A stretch of DNA of 64,000 nucleotides from Aporhodopirellula rubra (lineage in GTDB: Bacteria; Planctomycetota; Planctomycetia; Pirellulales; Pirellulaceae). Location: assembly GCF_014192335.1 (NCBI RefSeq), contig NZ_JACHXU010000008.1, positions 186,001 through 250,000 of the forward strand, read 5' to 3'. Positions 8,815 to 18,139 of this stretch are shown here, one piece after another. Every line of letters starts with the position of its first letter. Position 1 is the first letter of the stretch. Made by a program: the position numbers and the translations under genes. The notes under the pieces were generated by a model. The model saw only the letters and a program-made list of their open reading frames with translations. It was not told the origin of the DNA and did not search any database.

Positions 8815-9468
8815 CAGGTGCTCCGGCGTGATGGACGTTGATACCCGAAACGTCTCAACGTGATCGAGGAATGTTGCCAACAAGGTGCGGTGCGGCCACT
8901 TCGCCACAGCCGGCGGCTATGTTAGCCGACTGCTTCGTCCCTCACACGTTTGTTAATGCTTCGATACATTGGGAGTTCACTCCCTCGACCGTTCAAAACC
9001 GCTGTTGTGTTTGACGTTATCGTAGCCATTAGAATGATTCGATGATTCATGGGAGGCAGGGGCTTCGCCGGATCAATAATTGGTTGCGTATTCAGTCCTG
9101 TTGAGTAATGCCTAAACAGGATCAGAAAGCATGTCAGCAATAGGCGCGCCGGGGGAATGTTTGCGACGGCTTGCGATTCTTCACTCGACGGAGGTCGACC
9201 GACCAGCTTTATGAACACGGTTGTTCTCGGTAAAAAAGGTGTGCACAAACCACAAATTAAACGTGAGCCATCAACACCCATTGCAAGATTAAACAGGATT
9301 TCATTCATCAGCGAGAGAGCCTAAAGGATGCTGGCGTGACCTTCGATTGGATCGGTATCCAGGGCGTCCATTTGACAGACGGGTGGGTTTGCTCGGTGAG
9401 GAAATGGAGTCGTTACAATACCGGACACATTTTTCGACAACGCGTTCCTCACTCCCTCGTAGCGATTC
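8815..9468. other. Long region without a convincing gene
   Basis: About 650 bases between the 343-residue protein (minus strand) and the ThuA-like gene (plus strand). A 128-codon frame exists on the minus strand (8922-9308), but its product has no recognisable motif and an unlikely mix of residues, so I do not call it. The DNA is less GC-rich than the flanks. A TACAAT hexamer (9414-9419) lies 50 bases before the ThuA start, with no good -35 partner. Promoters for both genes must lie here. Confidence 0.4.
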
Positions 9469-10323
9469 ATGTTTTTTCTTAATTGTCAGTTTGGTCATCA
9501 AACGCGTGTTCGAACGCTAATTGCGTTTGGTGTTGCTGCGTTCGGTCCGCTGATGGCATTGATGCTGTTTCTCCTTGCGATTTCATTGCAGTCCGATGTG
9601 GCGGCGAGCCCGCAGGATGACCGACGACCGACGGTTGCGATAATGATTGGCGAACCGGAATACAAAACAAGTGAGACGTTGCCGCGATTCGCGGATCAAT
9701 TTTTGCGAGATGATTACCGTGTTGTGTTCGTGATGGAGGACTCGATGGCGGAAAATCGCTTTCCTGGCATTGACCAAATCACGGATGCCGACGTGTTGGT
9801 GATCAGCGTGCGTCGCAAGACGTTGCCGAAAGAGCAACTCGATGTGGTGCGGCAGTACGTTGAGGCCGGCAAACCGGTTATCGGAATCCGCACGGCGAAC
9901 CACGCATTTTGTTTACGCAATCAGGATGCACCCCAAGGATGTGATCAATGGCCTGAGTTCGATGCCGAAGTCTTTGGTGGCAACTACACCGGGCATCATG
10001 CCCGAGACCTTCCATCAACTGTTCGCGTGGCCGAATCTGCGAAAACGCATCCGATCGTCGCCGGAGTTTCGGATGAGGAATTAGTCCAAATCGGGTCGCT
10101 CTATAAAACCGCTCCAGTGGCCGAGGCTGCGAACGTGTTGTTGAACGGTGAGCTTCGCGGGAATGACGGCAAGTCGGGTTCCGTCGAACCGGTGGCATGG
10201 ACGTTCGAGCGATCTGATGGCGGACGCTCGTTCTACACATCGCTCGGGCATCCAGCGGAGTTTGCGAATCCGGTGTGTCAGAAACTGCTGCGGGCAGCGA
10301 TCGACTGGGCGGTCTCTCCATAG
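9469..10323 (+). CDS. ThuA-like domain protein, secreted or membrane-anchored
   Basis: A 284-residue protein. An N-terminal hydrophobic stretch (AAFGPLMALMLFLLAISLQS) ending in DVAASPQ looks like a signal peptide or anchor. The rest resembles the ThuA-like/class I glutamine-amidotransferase-like fold: VAIMIGEPEYKTSETLPRFA, then DVLVISVRRKTLPKEQLDVVRQYVEAGKPVIGIRTANHAF, and a final GGRSFYTSLGHPAEFANP typical of ThuA proteins. The fold is linked to sugar utilisation in some bacteria and is very common in secreted planctomycete proteins; the reaction is not known. ATG start at 9469. Confidence 0.85.
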   Translation: MFFLNCQFGHQTRVRTLIAFGVAAFGPLMALMLFLLAISLQSDVAASPQDDRRPTVAIMIGEPEYKTSETLPRFADQFLRDDYRVVFVMEDSMAENRFPGIDQITDADVLVISVRRKTLPKEQLDVVRQYVEAGKPVIGIRTANHAFCLRNQDAPQGCDQWPEFDAEVFGGNYTGHHARDLPSTVRVAESAKTHPIVAGVSDEELVQIGSLYKTAPVAEAANVLLNGELRGNDGKSGSVEPVAWTFERSDGGRSFYTSLGHPAEFANPVCQKLLRAAIDWAVSP

Positions 10324-10659
10324 CTGCGAGTGAAACTCTCGGTACTTGGTGCGTTGGCGTGGCGGATGCTGCTTGGTTCCTGATGCGGATGTCCGGAGTC
10401 TCGTTTTGTTTCACCGACTCGCAAACTCCCCTTTGGGCTGTCGCACCGGTTGGGTCGTGGGAGGTTGTGTGGTGGGCGTCTTGATCAGTCGGTTGTGTCC
10501 TCGCGGTTTTGCGATCATAACGGGGGCGCGTGCCGCGTCTTGCCTTGTCTCGTGTCGGTCGGGTGAGAGCCGCACGTCCGCAGAGTCGTTGAAACGAAAC
10601 CGACGTCAGCTCGGCGGAGTTCTCAATGGTTCCGCTTCGGTTTCGCAACGGATGTTTGC
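10324..10659. other. Intergenic region, nothing recognised
   Basis: Some 336 bases between the ThuA-like gene and the TauE/SafE permease. Open frames here are short and lack family signals. I see no repeat, no hairpin followed by a T-run and no tRNA. It presumably holds the promoter of the permease. Confidence 0.4.
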
Positions 10660-11409
10660 ATGTTGACAGCTATCACGCCAAATGAGTGGGCGTGTTTGAT
10701 TATCGGTGCGATGGGGATCGGGGTCTCGAAATCGGGATTCCCCGGAATCAGCATGTTGCACGTCGTGTTGTATGCGTTCGTTTTCGGGGCACTCGAGTCG
10801 ACGGGCGTGTTGTTGCCGATGCTGGTCGTGGGGGACATTTGTGCGATCCATTTCTTCGGACGCGAGGCGGATTGGCCGCACGTGCGTCGGTTGTTGCCAC
10901 CGACGATCGTTGGGATTTTGATCGGTTGGGTGATGATGGACCAACTCGACGCGGGGCAGTTCAAGGTGATCGTCGGTGGCATTATTCTCACGCTGACGTG
11001 TGTGCAACTGGTCCGTACCTATCGCCCGAATTGGTTTGATGCGGTGCCTCACCAAACTTGGTTTGCGGTGGTGTTGGGTTTGCTCGCGGGGGTGACGACG
11101 ATGCTCGCAAACGCGGCCGGCCCCGTGGTTGCGTTGTATTTGTTGGCGGTGGCACTCCCGAAGTGGGAATTAATCGGAACGAGCGCGTGGTTATTCTTGG
11201 TGCTCAATGTGCTGAAGCTGCCATTAAGTTTCCAGTTGGGGTTGATCACCGCACCCACGTTATTGGTGGGGGCTGTTATGGCGCCGGCGATACCGCTCGG
11301 GATGCTGGCCGGTCGTTGGCTGGTTGGTCGAGTTCCGCAAAAGTGGTTTAATTTGATCTTGCTCGGATTTACTGCGATCGCCGCGATTCGTTTGATCGGT
11401 TGGATTTGA
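10660..11409 (+). CDS. Sulfite exporter TauE/SafE family permease
   Basis: A 249-residue integral membrane protein with seven to eight hydrophobic segments. The N-terminal repeat begins with the family-like GIGVSKSGFPGISMLHVVLYAFVFG, and the second inverted repeat has GLLAGVTTMLANAAGPVVALYLLA, the typical TauE/SafE half-repeat (G..aG....laG.gG). Members export sulfite, sulfoacetate or other organic anions; the substrate here is unknown. ATG start at 10660. The SNF2 helicase gene follows after 30 bases, so the two may be co-transcribed, though no functional link is evident. Confidence 0.88.
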   Translation: MLTAITPNEWACLIIGAMGIGVSKSGFPGISMLHVVLYAFVFGALESTGVLLPMLVVGDICAIHFFGREADWPHVRRLLPPTIVGILIGWVMMDQLDAGQFKVIVGGIILTLTCVQLVRTYRPNWFDAVPHQTWFAVVLGLLAGVTTMLANAAGPVVALYLLAVALPKWELIGTSAWLFLVLNVLKLPLSFQLGLITAPTLLVGAVMAPAIPLGMLAGRWLVGRVPQKWFNLILLGFTAIAAIRLIGWI

Positions 11410-11439
11410 GCTTTTGTTCACCGTTGTTCATTCGCAGGG

Positions 11440-14400
11440 ATGTTTCCAATGAATCGTCGCAGGAAAAACGAGTACGGCCGGCAAATGGAAGCGATGTTTT
11501 CGAAGCTCAAGCCGATGTTAGATTTGGACTTCGGTGACGATGACGATGTTGAAGATGACTTGTCGCCGGCGGGATGTTGCCTGGAATACTTTGATGACCT
11601 TCTCTACGGTGCCCCTGATGAGTTGGTGGATGATGTACGGCGGTTTCGTTTTGAAAACGTCTTGATTTATCAAAACGGTGAGTTCCATGCGACGTGTCGC
11701 GACGGCGGCCATGTCTATCCGGTCCTCGCCCGAGCGTTTCCTTTTTCTCCGCCAGCAGCGTGTGGATGCCCTGTTTCGCAGGGGGAGGCGGCCTGCGTCC
11801 ATGCGGTAAAGTTCGTCGAGTATCTGACGCAAGAGTTGAGCGAAATCGATTCGCCGTTACGACGCCGCGTCAATACGGAAGACTTTGTGTCGGGCACGCC
11901 AAAAATGGAGACGATTGAAATCGATCCTGTTCAGCAGATGTTCCATGATCTTGATGCGGAGTTGGAACAGACAGCGGAATCGGATGTCGTTTCGCTAGTC
12001 GATCACGATACTGTCACTCGCCGATTGGCAAAATCTCAGAGCCGATTGGCATGGCGTGTGGAGTTCGGCCAATACGGTATCGAGGTTTATCCGGTTGGTC
12101 AGCAACCGAAGAAACGCGGCAGCGGATATACGAAAGGGCGACGCATCAAACTGGCAACGGCTCTGCGTGATCAAGACCTGACGCGGACGTCGCAAGACCG
12201 GCGTGTGATCGGATGCATCGAATATCAAGAGAGCTACTACAGCTATCGCGACGAGATGGTGCTCAACGTGTTCCCTGCCATACGGGCGTTAATAGGAGCA
12301 CCGAACGTCTATATCGATAAAGATCAGGTGGTCGTTAGACGGGATGACTTCGAGTTCGAAGTTGTGCAAATCAACGATCATTATCACGTCATCGTTCTGC
12401 TCACATCGGACGATGAATTGAGTAGACAATATTTGCGTGAGCAATCAATTGAGGCGTTGCGAAGGCGTGAGGAAGACGGCGAGATCGACCGCACCGTCGC
12501 CCTTCTCACCAACGGTGAAGACACGCTCATCCGAGTTAGTTTGACTCAGCGTCTCGTCTCAATCTTCGATTTTGATCCGTCGGATGAACGATTGATCATG
12601 ATGTTGTTGAAGTTCCCAGGTGTTCCCGTCGAGCAAGGCGGCGAACTTTTTAAACGGCTTAAGCGGATTCAGACACGATTGACGATCCGGTTGCCTGAAT
12701 CATCGTTAGGGCCCATTGTCGATGTGTCGTCAAAGCCGGTGGTGTTAATGCGGAGCAATTCCGACGGATCGCTCGACATGGTGTTGCGGGTCCGCGACGC
12801 GGCGGGACGGATTCTTATTCCCGGAGCTTCGCCGGCGATTGCAACCGGTGAGCAGGACGGCCAACCGGTTCAGTTTCGTCGCAACATCTCGCAGGAAATC
12901 GACCAAGCGGAACGATTGGCGACGGCGCTGCGTTTCGATGCAACGGAACCCGATGACGCCCTCGCGATGGAACGATACGCGGCACATATCACGGATTTTG
13001 GTGAGATATTAAGCCTGATCGACCGGTTGCAATCGTGGACGACGTCCGAAGGATCGCGGTCCGGTTTCGATCACACTTTCGATGGTTTGCCGGCCCCCGA
13101 GGTGTTGTGGGATCGTAACAGCGAAAAGCCGGTATCCGTGTTGGGTAGCATTTCGACCGGCAACGTAAAGGTGGAAATCAATCGCAAGCGGGATTGGTTT
13201 GGGATCAGCGGTCAATGCGACGTCGGGGGAAAGCAACTTGATCTCAACGACCTATTGCAGAATCTCTCCAGTGAAGATCCTGGTAATCTGCACGGCGACT
13301 TCATCAAACTCAAAGACGGTCAGTGGGCACGCATTGGCGAAAAGCTCCGCCGGCGATTGAGCCGATTGCGGGATGCAACTCATGCTGATCGCAAGACGAT
13401 GAAACTCGATGCGACTGCGGCCCCAGCGATACGTGATTTCCTTGGTGAAGGTGAAATCGAATTCAAGGCGGTCAAGGCTTGGAATCAATGTCTCGAACGG
13501 CTCGCTCGATCCGAGTCGCTCGATCCGGAATTGCCCAAGGGACTCGATGCGAACCTGCGTGACTACCAGGTCGAAGGTTATCGGTGGCTCAGGAGGTTGG
13601 CTGAATGGGGTGTCGGCGGCGTTTTGGCGGACGACATGGGGCTCGGGAAAACTCTGCAAACGCTCGCCGTTTTGTTGGACCGAAAAGACGAGGGCCCGAC
13701 ACTGGTGATCGCACCCACGAGCGTCGCGTTCAACTGGGTAAGAGAAGCCGAGCGGTTCACGCCCGGATTGTCGGTGCATCTGTATCGAGAAACCGATCGA
13801 ACCGAATTCCTAAAAACGGTCGGTGCCGGTGACCTCGTCGTGTGCAGCTATGGTTTGGCACTTCGAGATAGCGAGGCGCTCGCGGGCGTCGAGTGGGGGT
13901 CGCTGGTCCTAGATGAAGCTCAAGCGATTAAGAATAGCCGCAGCAAAACATCCAAAGCGATTGGGACGATTCCCGCGAAATGGACGATCGCACTGACGGG
14001 CACGCCGGTGGAGAATCACCTCGGTGAATTATGGAGCCTCTTTCACGTTGTCTCGCCGGGAGTGTTCGGGGGATGGGAGCAATTCCGCAAACGGTTCGCG
14101 ATGCCGATCGAAAAAGAAAACAACGAAGCGGCGCGAGCAGGGCTCGCCGAGCGGCTTAAGCCGTTCGTGTTGCGACGCAAGAAATCGGAAGTCCTCAAGG
14201 ATTTGCCGCCACGTACGGATATGAATCTGTATGTGGATTTATCAAAAGGCCAGCGGGAGGAGTACGAACGCGTGCGGCTCGAAGCGATCGGGGAAGTCGA
14301 CCAAATCGAATCGCTCACCAAGACTCAGGATCAACGATTTCGGATCTTGGCTTTGTTGACGCGTCTGCGACAAATCAGTTGTCACGCGAAGTTAGTCAAT

Positions 14401-14934
14401 GCATCGTACGAGGGAGAGGCAGCGAAACTAGTTCAGTTGCGAGAAACGTTATCGAATTTGAAGGAAGAAGGTCATCGTGCGTTGATCTTTAGTCAGTTCA
14501 CTGAACACCTCGCGTTGATCCGCAATGAACTCGACGAGTCAGGTTTCACGTATGAGTATCTCGACGGTTCTACACCGGCGAAGGCACGTCAAGATCGTGT
14601 CGACGCGTTTCAAAATGGGAGCGCCGATGCGTTTCTGATTTCACTCAAAGCGGGCGGAACCGGGTTGAATCTCACGGCGGCTGACTACGTCATTCACATG
14701 GACCCGTGGTGGAATCCGGCGGTGGAGGATCAGGCGACCGATCGTGCTCACCGGATCGGCCAAGACAAACCGGTGATGGTGTATCGGATCATTGCACGCG
14801 GCACGATCGAGGAAGAAATCTTGGCCCTGCATGAAACCAAACGCGATTTGGTCGCCGGCGTCATGGAAGGCACCGCGGCGGCCGCGAAACTCAACAACGA
14901 CGAGTTAATCGCAATGTTGCGGAAGAGTTATTGA
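11440..14934 (+). CDS. SNF2-family helicase/translocase with N-terminal SWIM zinc finger
   Basis: A 1164-residue protein. Near residues 108-121 a CxC...CxH pattern (CGC, then CVH) forms a SWIM-type zinc finger. After a long middle part, the C-terminal 460 residues are a complete SNF2 ATPase: motif I LADDMGLGKTLQTL (about residue 730), motif II VLDEAQAIKN (about 822), motif III LTGTPVENHLGELWSLF, and motifs V-VI SLKAGGTGLNLTAADYVIHMDPWWNP and DQATDRAHRIGQ. Such proteins translocate on double-stranded DNA or remodel protein-DNA complexes. The ATG at 11440 sits inside AGGGATG; the ATG at 11449, with AGGGA at good spacing, may be the true start. Confidence 0.93.
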   Translation: MFPMNRRRKNEYGRQMEAMFSKLKPMLDLDFGDDDDVEDDLSPAGCCLEYFDDLLYGAPDELVDDVRRFRFENVLIYQNGEFHATCRDGGHVYPVLARAFPFSPPAACGCPVSQGEAACVHAVKFVEYLTQELSEIDSPLRRRVNTEDFVSGTPKMETIEIDPVQQMFHDLDAELEQTAESDVVSLVDHDTVTRRLAKSQSRLAWRVEFGQYGIEVYPVGQQPKKRGSGYTKGRRIKLATALRDQDLTRTSQDRRVIGCIEYQESYYSYRDEMVLNVFPAIRALIGAPNVYIDKDQVVVRRDDFEFEVVQINDHYHVIVLLTSDDELSRQYLREQSIEALRRREEDGEIDRTVALLTNGEDTLIRVSLTQRLVSIFDFDPSDERLIMMLLKFPGVPVEQGGELFKRLKRIQTRLTIRLPESSLGPIVDVSSKPVVLMRSNSDGSLDMVLRVRDAAGRILIPGASPAIATGEQDGQPVQFRRNISQEIDQAERLATALRFDATEPDDALAMERYAAHITDFGEILSLIDRLQSWTTSEGSRSGFDHTFDGLPAPEVLWDRNSEKPVSVLGSISTGNVKVEINRKRDWFGISGQCDVGGKQLDLNDLLQNLSSEDPGNLHGDFIKLKDGQWARIGEKLRRRLSRLRDATHADRKTMKLDATAAPAIRDFLGEGEIEFKAVKAWNQCLERLARSESLDPELPKGLDANLRDYQVEGYRWLRRLAEWGVGGVLADDMGLGKTLQTLAVLLDRKDEGPTLVIAPTSVAFNWVREAERFTPGLSVHLYRETDRTEFLKTVGAGDLVVCSYGLALRDSEALAGVEWGSLVLDEAQAIKNSRSKTSKAIGTIPAKWTIALTGTPVENHLGELWSLFHVVSPGVFGGWEQFRKRFAMPIEKENNEAARAGLAERLKPFVLRRKKSEVLKDLPPRTDMNLYVDLSKGQREEYERVRLEAIGEVDQIESLTKTQDQRFRILALLTRLRQISCHAKLVNASYEGEAAKLVQLRETLSNLKEEGHRALIFSQFTEHLALIRNELDESGFTYEYLDGSTPAKARQDRVDAFQNGSADAFLISLKAGGTGLNLTAADYVIHMDPWWNPAVEDQATDRAHRIGQDKPVMVYRIIARGTIEEEILALHETKRDLVAGVMEGTAAAAKLNNDELIAMLRKSY

Positions 14935-15140
14935 TCGCGCCGATGACGGATCGGTTGCACGCAAAATGCACCGTTTCGTCAAAGGAGCGTGTCGGTATCA
15001 CCAGTCGTGAGAGTTCGGCTTTTGTGACAAGTGTGTTTTGGTATGTCAGTTGCTCAGTGCAAGCATGAACGAACCGATCGTGGCGCCACGTCCGCCACGT
15101 CAATCATGTTGCTTCGCTCTGCCATTTACCGGAACCCGCC

Positions 15141-16196
15141 ATGTTCGAGAAGACGACGAACGTCCGATCGCTTGTTTTTGCCACGTTATTGTTTGCGTTA
15201 ATTCTCGCTGCCGCGGGCGTTTTGATGCAAACGGTAAACGTGATGCTGTTGATTTTGGCTGGTTTGTTGTTTGGCGTTTTTGTGAATGGGGTTTCGGGTT
15301 GGCTCGAGAAGCATTCTCCATTGCCCTACACGGCTAGTTATCTGATCGTCGTGTTTACGATGCTGATTGTCGGTGGGCTCGGGGTCTATTACCTGGGATC
15401 GCAAACGGTTCAGCGTGCTGGGCAGTTGGGATCCGAGTTGCAATCGGCAGTCGAGAAAGCGACGGATCAATTGAAAGAGATCGGGATCACCGAGAAGTCG
15501 CTCAAGGATTCGTTCGAGCCTCAAAAGATGATCTCCGATCAAGGTAAGTCTGCCTTGATGGGACTGCTCAGTGGAATGCGATCCATCGGTGGCGCCATCA
15601 CGGCCGCGTTTGTGATCTTGTTCGTTGGGTTGTACGCCGCCTATGAACCGAGTCTTTATCGAACAGGAATCTTGAAACTCGTGCCGATGCCAAAACGGGA
15701 TCGTGCTGCGGAAGTGTTAGCTCAGCTCAACGATGCTTTGTCCGGCTGGATTGTCGGTCGTTTGATGTCGATGACGCTCGTGGGAGTGTTGACATCGATC
15801 GGGCTTGGTGTGTTGGGTGTTCCTTTGCCAGTAACACTAGGCGTGCTTGCGGCGTTGTTGACGTTCATTCCCAACTTTGGCCCGCTCCTGGCCGCGTTGC
15901 CGCAAATGATGTTGGCGTTGAACGTGGGATCCGACACAGTGATTTACGTCGTGGTATTCAACTTGGCACTTCAAGGAATCGAGAGCTACTTGATCACGCC
16001 GATGATTCAGCGACACGAGGTCACGTTGCCGCCCATTTTGACCATTGCCGCTCAGTTGTTGATGGGACTCGTTGTGGGTGTCGTGGGGATCATGATGGCG
16101 GCCCCACTGGTCGTCGTGATCATGGTGCTGGTTCAAATGCTGTATGTCGAAGACCGGCTGGGTGATCCTAACCCGGGCGACTTAACGACATCGTAG
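15141..16196 (+). CDS. AI-2E (PerM/UPF0118) family transporter
   Basis: A 351-residue membrane protein with the pattern of the AI-2E transporter family: two N-terminal hydrophobic hairpins, a central soluble stretch rich in Glu/Lys/Gln (residues 90-140), then several membrane segments. The family's conserved core GVPLPVTLGVLAALLTFIPNFGPLLAALPQ is present, along with QGIESYLITPMIQRHEVTLPP near the C-terminus. Members are proposed exporters of small signals or antiporters; the substrate here is unknown. The start ATG is preceded by GGAA. It stands alone, convergent with folA. Confidence 0.9.
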   Translation: MFEKTTNVRSLVFATLLFALILAAAGVLMQTVNVMLLILAGLLFGVFVNGVSGWLEKHSPLPYTASYLIVVFTMLIVGGLGVYYLGSQTVQRAGQLGSELQSAVEKATDQLKEIGITEKSLKDSFEPQKMISDQGKSALMGLLSGMRSIGGAITAAFVILFVGLYAAYEPSLYRTGILKLVPMPKRDRAAEVLAQLNDALSGWIVGRLMSMTLVGVLTSIGLGVLGVPLPVTLGVLAALLTFIPNFGPLLAALPQMMLALNVGSDTVIYVVVFNLALQGIESYLITPMIQRHEVTLPPILTIAAQLLMGLVVGVVGIMMAAPLVVVIMVLVQMLYVEDRLGDPNPGDLTTS

Positions 16197-16306
16197 ACCC
16201 GCTCAATTCACGATGAGCCGGCATGAATGTTTGTTGCCATGCGATGGATGGCGACGTGCCCGCAAAATGAACGGTTCCGTGATGGTGACACCGGCACCTC
16301 ATTGCA

Positions 16307-16786
16307 TCAGTGTTTCCGGCGCATCCGCAGCCAGTCTGTCGGATAGTCGTCTTTGGCAGTCATCGGAACACTGGTTTGAGAAACCGTTTCAAACTCGCGG
16401 AGCGGCAAATCGACTTTGGTGTCGCCGGGGACTTTTGCCCACACGCGAGTCCACCAAAGTTGTTCGCAATGGGGCATCCATTGGCGGTAGATTTCTCCGC
16501 CGCCGACCACAAAGATGTCTTCCAGTTCGGCAGCGGCGAAGATCTCGTCTTCGTTCTGGACCGTCTTGACTCCTTCGACGTGCCAGTCGTGGTTCCGCGT
16601 CAGGACCCAGGTTTTTCTTCCGGGCAACGGGCGACCGATCGAGTCAAAGGTCTTGCGACCCATGAGCAACGTTCCACCCATGGTGAGTTTTTTGAACCGG
16701 CGAAGGTCCGACGACAATCGCCAGGGCATGGTTTGGTCGAGGCCGATGACTCCATCAGGGGTGGAGGCGACGATTGCAATTAACAT
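16307..16786 (-). CDS. folA: Dihydrofolate reductase
   Basis: A 159-residue enzyme, the normal size, reducing dihydrofolate to tetrahydrofolate with NADPH. Conserved features: IVASTPDGVIGLDQTMPWRL at the N-terminus, the active-site acid in SSDLRRFK, GGTLLMGRKTFDSIGRPLPGRK for the adenine-binding part, and FVVGGGEIYRQWMP for the second nucleotide-binding glycines. ATG start at 16786. folC lies about 1.3 kb away, so two folate genes are near each other but not in one transcript. Confidence 0.95.
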   Translation of the reverse strand: MLIAIVASTPDGVIGLDQTMPWRLSSDLRRFKKLTMGGTLLMGRKTFDSIGRPLPGRKTWVLTRNHDWHVEGVKTVQNEDEIFAAAELEDIFVVGGGEIYRQWMPHCEQLWWTRVWAKVPGDTKVDLPLREFETVSQTSVPMTAKDDYPTDWLRMRRKH

Positions 16787-16841
16787 GCGACCGGTTTCTT
16801 CGATTAAAGGCTGCGGAGATTAAGTTCGCGGGTCCGGTAGC

Positions 16842-17210
16842 CTAACGTTCGTTCTCTAACTCTTGTAGGACAGCAATGCGTTGGTCGAGTTGCCGCATCA
16901 ACGATTGAGTGATCGCGATTCGCGAGTCGAGTTCGCCTTTGAGTTCCCTCTGCAGATCGAACATGGCGACTTGCCAGCGTTGGAGTTCAATGGGCGCGTC
17001 GCTGAGGGGCAGTGCGGTGGAAACCTTGGCATCGAGACGTCTCTGCATCTCGCGGTCTTCGCCTTTTTGGCGGATTTTACGGCGACGACGTTTGACCGTC
17101 ATCCGCGCCATCACCCACCCGAGCAGCAGGAAACCCGCTAGCATCCACAACCCGTCGCGGTTGACGATCGCCATCGCGATGGGAGAGTCGATGAAAGGGA
17201 AATCGAACAT
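16842..17210 (-). CDS. Small membrane protein with coiled coil
   Basis: A 122-residue protein I do not recognise. Residues 20-37 form one membrane segment (GLWMLAGFLLLGWVMARM) followed by a very basic stretch (KRRRRKIRQKGEDREMQRR), so the C-terminus should face the cytoplasm. Residues 75-122 are a predicted coiled coil rich in Leu, Gln and Glu (MFDLQRELKGELDSRI, then QRIAVLQELENER). It ends 55 bases before the folA start on the same strand and could be co-transcribed. Confidence 0.65.
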   Translation of the reverse strand: MFDFPFIDSPIAMAIVNRDGLWMLAGFLLLGWVMARMTVKRRRRKIRQKGEDREMQRRLDAKVSTALPLSDAPIELQRWQVAMFDLQRELKGELDSRIAITQSLMRQLDQRIAVLQELENER

Positions 17211-17356
17211 AGGATCCGGTGCGGAGGAGGCCGGTTCGGTGGCAAAAACGACGATAATTCGTCATTCGTTGTCATCGTCACGATATTCGATTGTTGCTGA
17301 GTTCGATCGGGGGTTTCTGAGAGACTCATTGACGGCCGAGTTTGTTTTTGACGATC

Positions 17357-18139
17357 ATGCCAACCATGATATCTCGATCATCTAACCGAGTGCCCGCGGT
17401 GGAAGTCTGGCACGCCCCGGCGGCCGCAGACCAGCCTGGACCGACGGAAGCCTTTTGTGAGCGTTTGTTGTTGGCTGAAGAGAAGGTCCGCGCCGATCGG
17501 TTTCGCGTGGCCTCGGCGCGACACCAGCACGTTGTTGGGCGGGGAATGGCGCGGGCACTGCTTTCGGCGGGGCTCTGTCATAGCCAAGAGATTGGTTTTC
17601 GGTTGCTCGACCATGGCAAGCCCATTGTTGAGTCGCCCGACGTCGCCTGTCGCGCTTTTAATGTCGCGCACACTTACGGATTGGTCGTGTGTGGGTTAGG
17701 TGGCCGCGAGCAGTGGTTAGGTGTAGACGTTGAATGGATGGATCGACGTACCGATCCGGATCTCGCACGACGGTATTTCGCGGCCGCAGAAATTCGGCAA
17801 CTCGATGCGACCAAAAGCGAGGACGAACATCGCGAGCTGTTTCTGAAACTCTGGACGTTAAAAGAGGCGTTCATCAAAGCCATCGGCACGGGGTTATACA
17901 CGCCGCTAGATCAGTTCGCGTTCGAAGACGCAGCCGGAGAACAGCCGCGGTTGGTGTTGAACGATCCGAAGCTCGCTCGCGGTAGGCAGTGGCGGTTCGA
18001 GAGTTTTGTCCCGCGTGAAGGCTTCGTCGCCGCCGTCGCGGTTGGGGAAACGGTTGAGACCGATGTGAGTGATTCGCTCGTCAAGCTCACTGATTTTGAG
18101 AGATGGATTGCGACGCAGGATGGGTCGCAGTGCGTTTAG
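17357..18139 (+). CDS. 4'-phosphopantetheinyl transferase, Sfp type
   Basis: A 260-residue protein of the Sfp/AcpT superfamily, which moves the phosphopantetheine arm of CoA to a serine of carrier proteins. The magnesium-binding motif GVDVEWMDRRTDP and the second motif LWTLKEAFIKAIGTGL (WxxKEA) are intact. The size suits the Sfp rather than the small AcpS group, implying service to polyketide, peptide or fatty acid synthases. The frame opens at a TTG at 17342; I prefer the ATG at 17357 (another ATG lies at 17366). Its TAG stop overlaps the stop of the convergent folC. Confidence 0.9.
   Translation: MPTMISRSSNRVPAVEVWHAPAAADQPGPTEAFCERLLLAEEKVRADRFRVASARHQHVVGRGMARALLSAGLCHSQEIGFRLLDHGKPIVESPDVACRAFNVAHTYGLVVCGLGGREQWLGVDVEWMDRRTDPDLARRYFAAAEIRQLDATKSEDEHRELFLKLWTLKEAFIKAIGTGLYTPLDQFAFEDAAGEQPRLVLNDPKLARGRQWRFESFVPREGFVAAVAVGETVETDVSDSLVKLTDFERWIATQDGSQCV

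Noticed and set aside
8922-9308. 128-codon open frame on the minus strand
   Set aside because: No motif, unlikely composition, no good ribosome binding site; kept only as part of an unexplained region.
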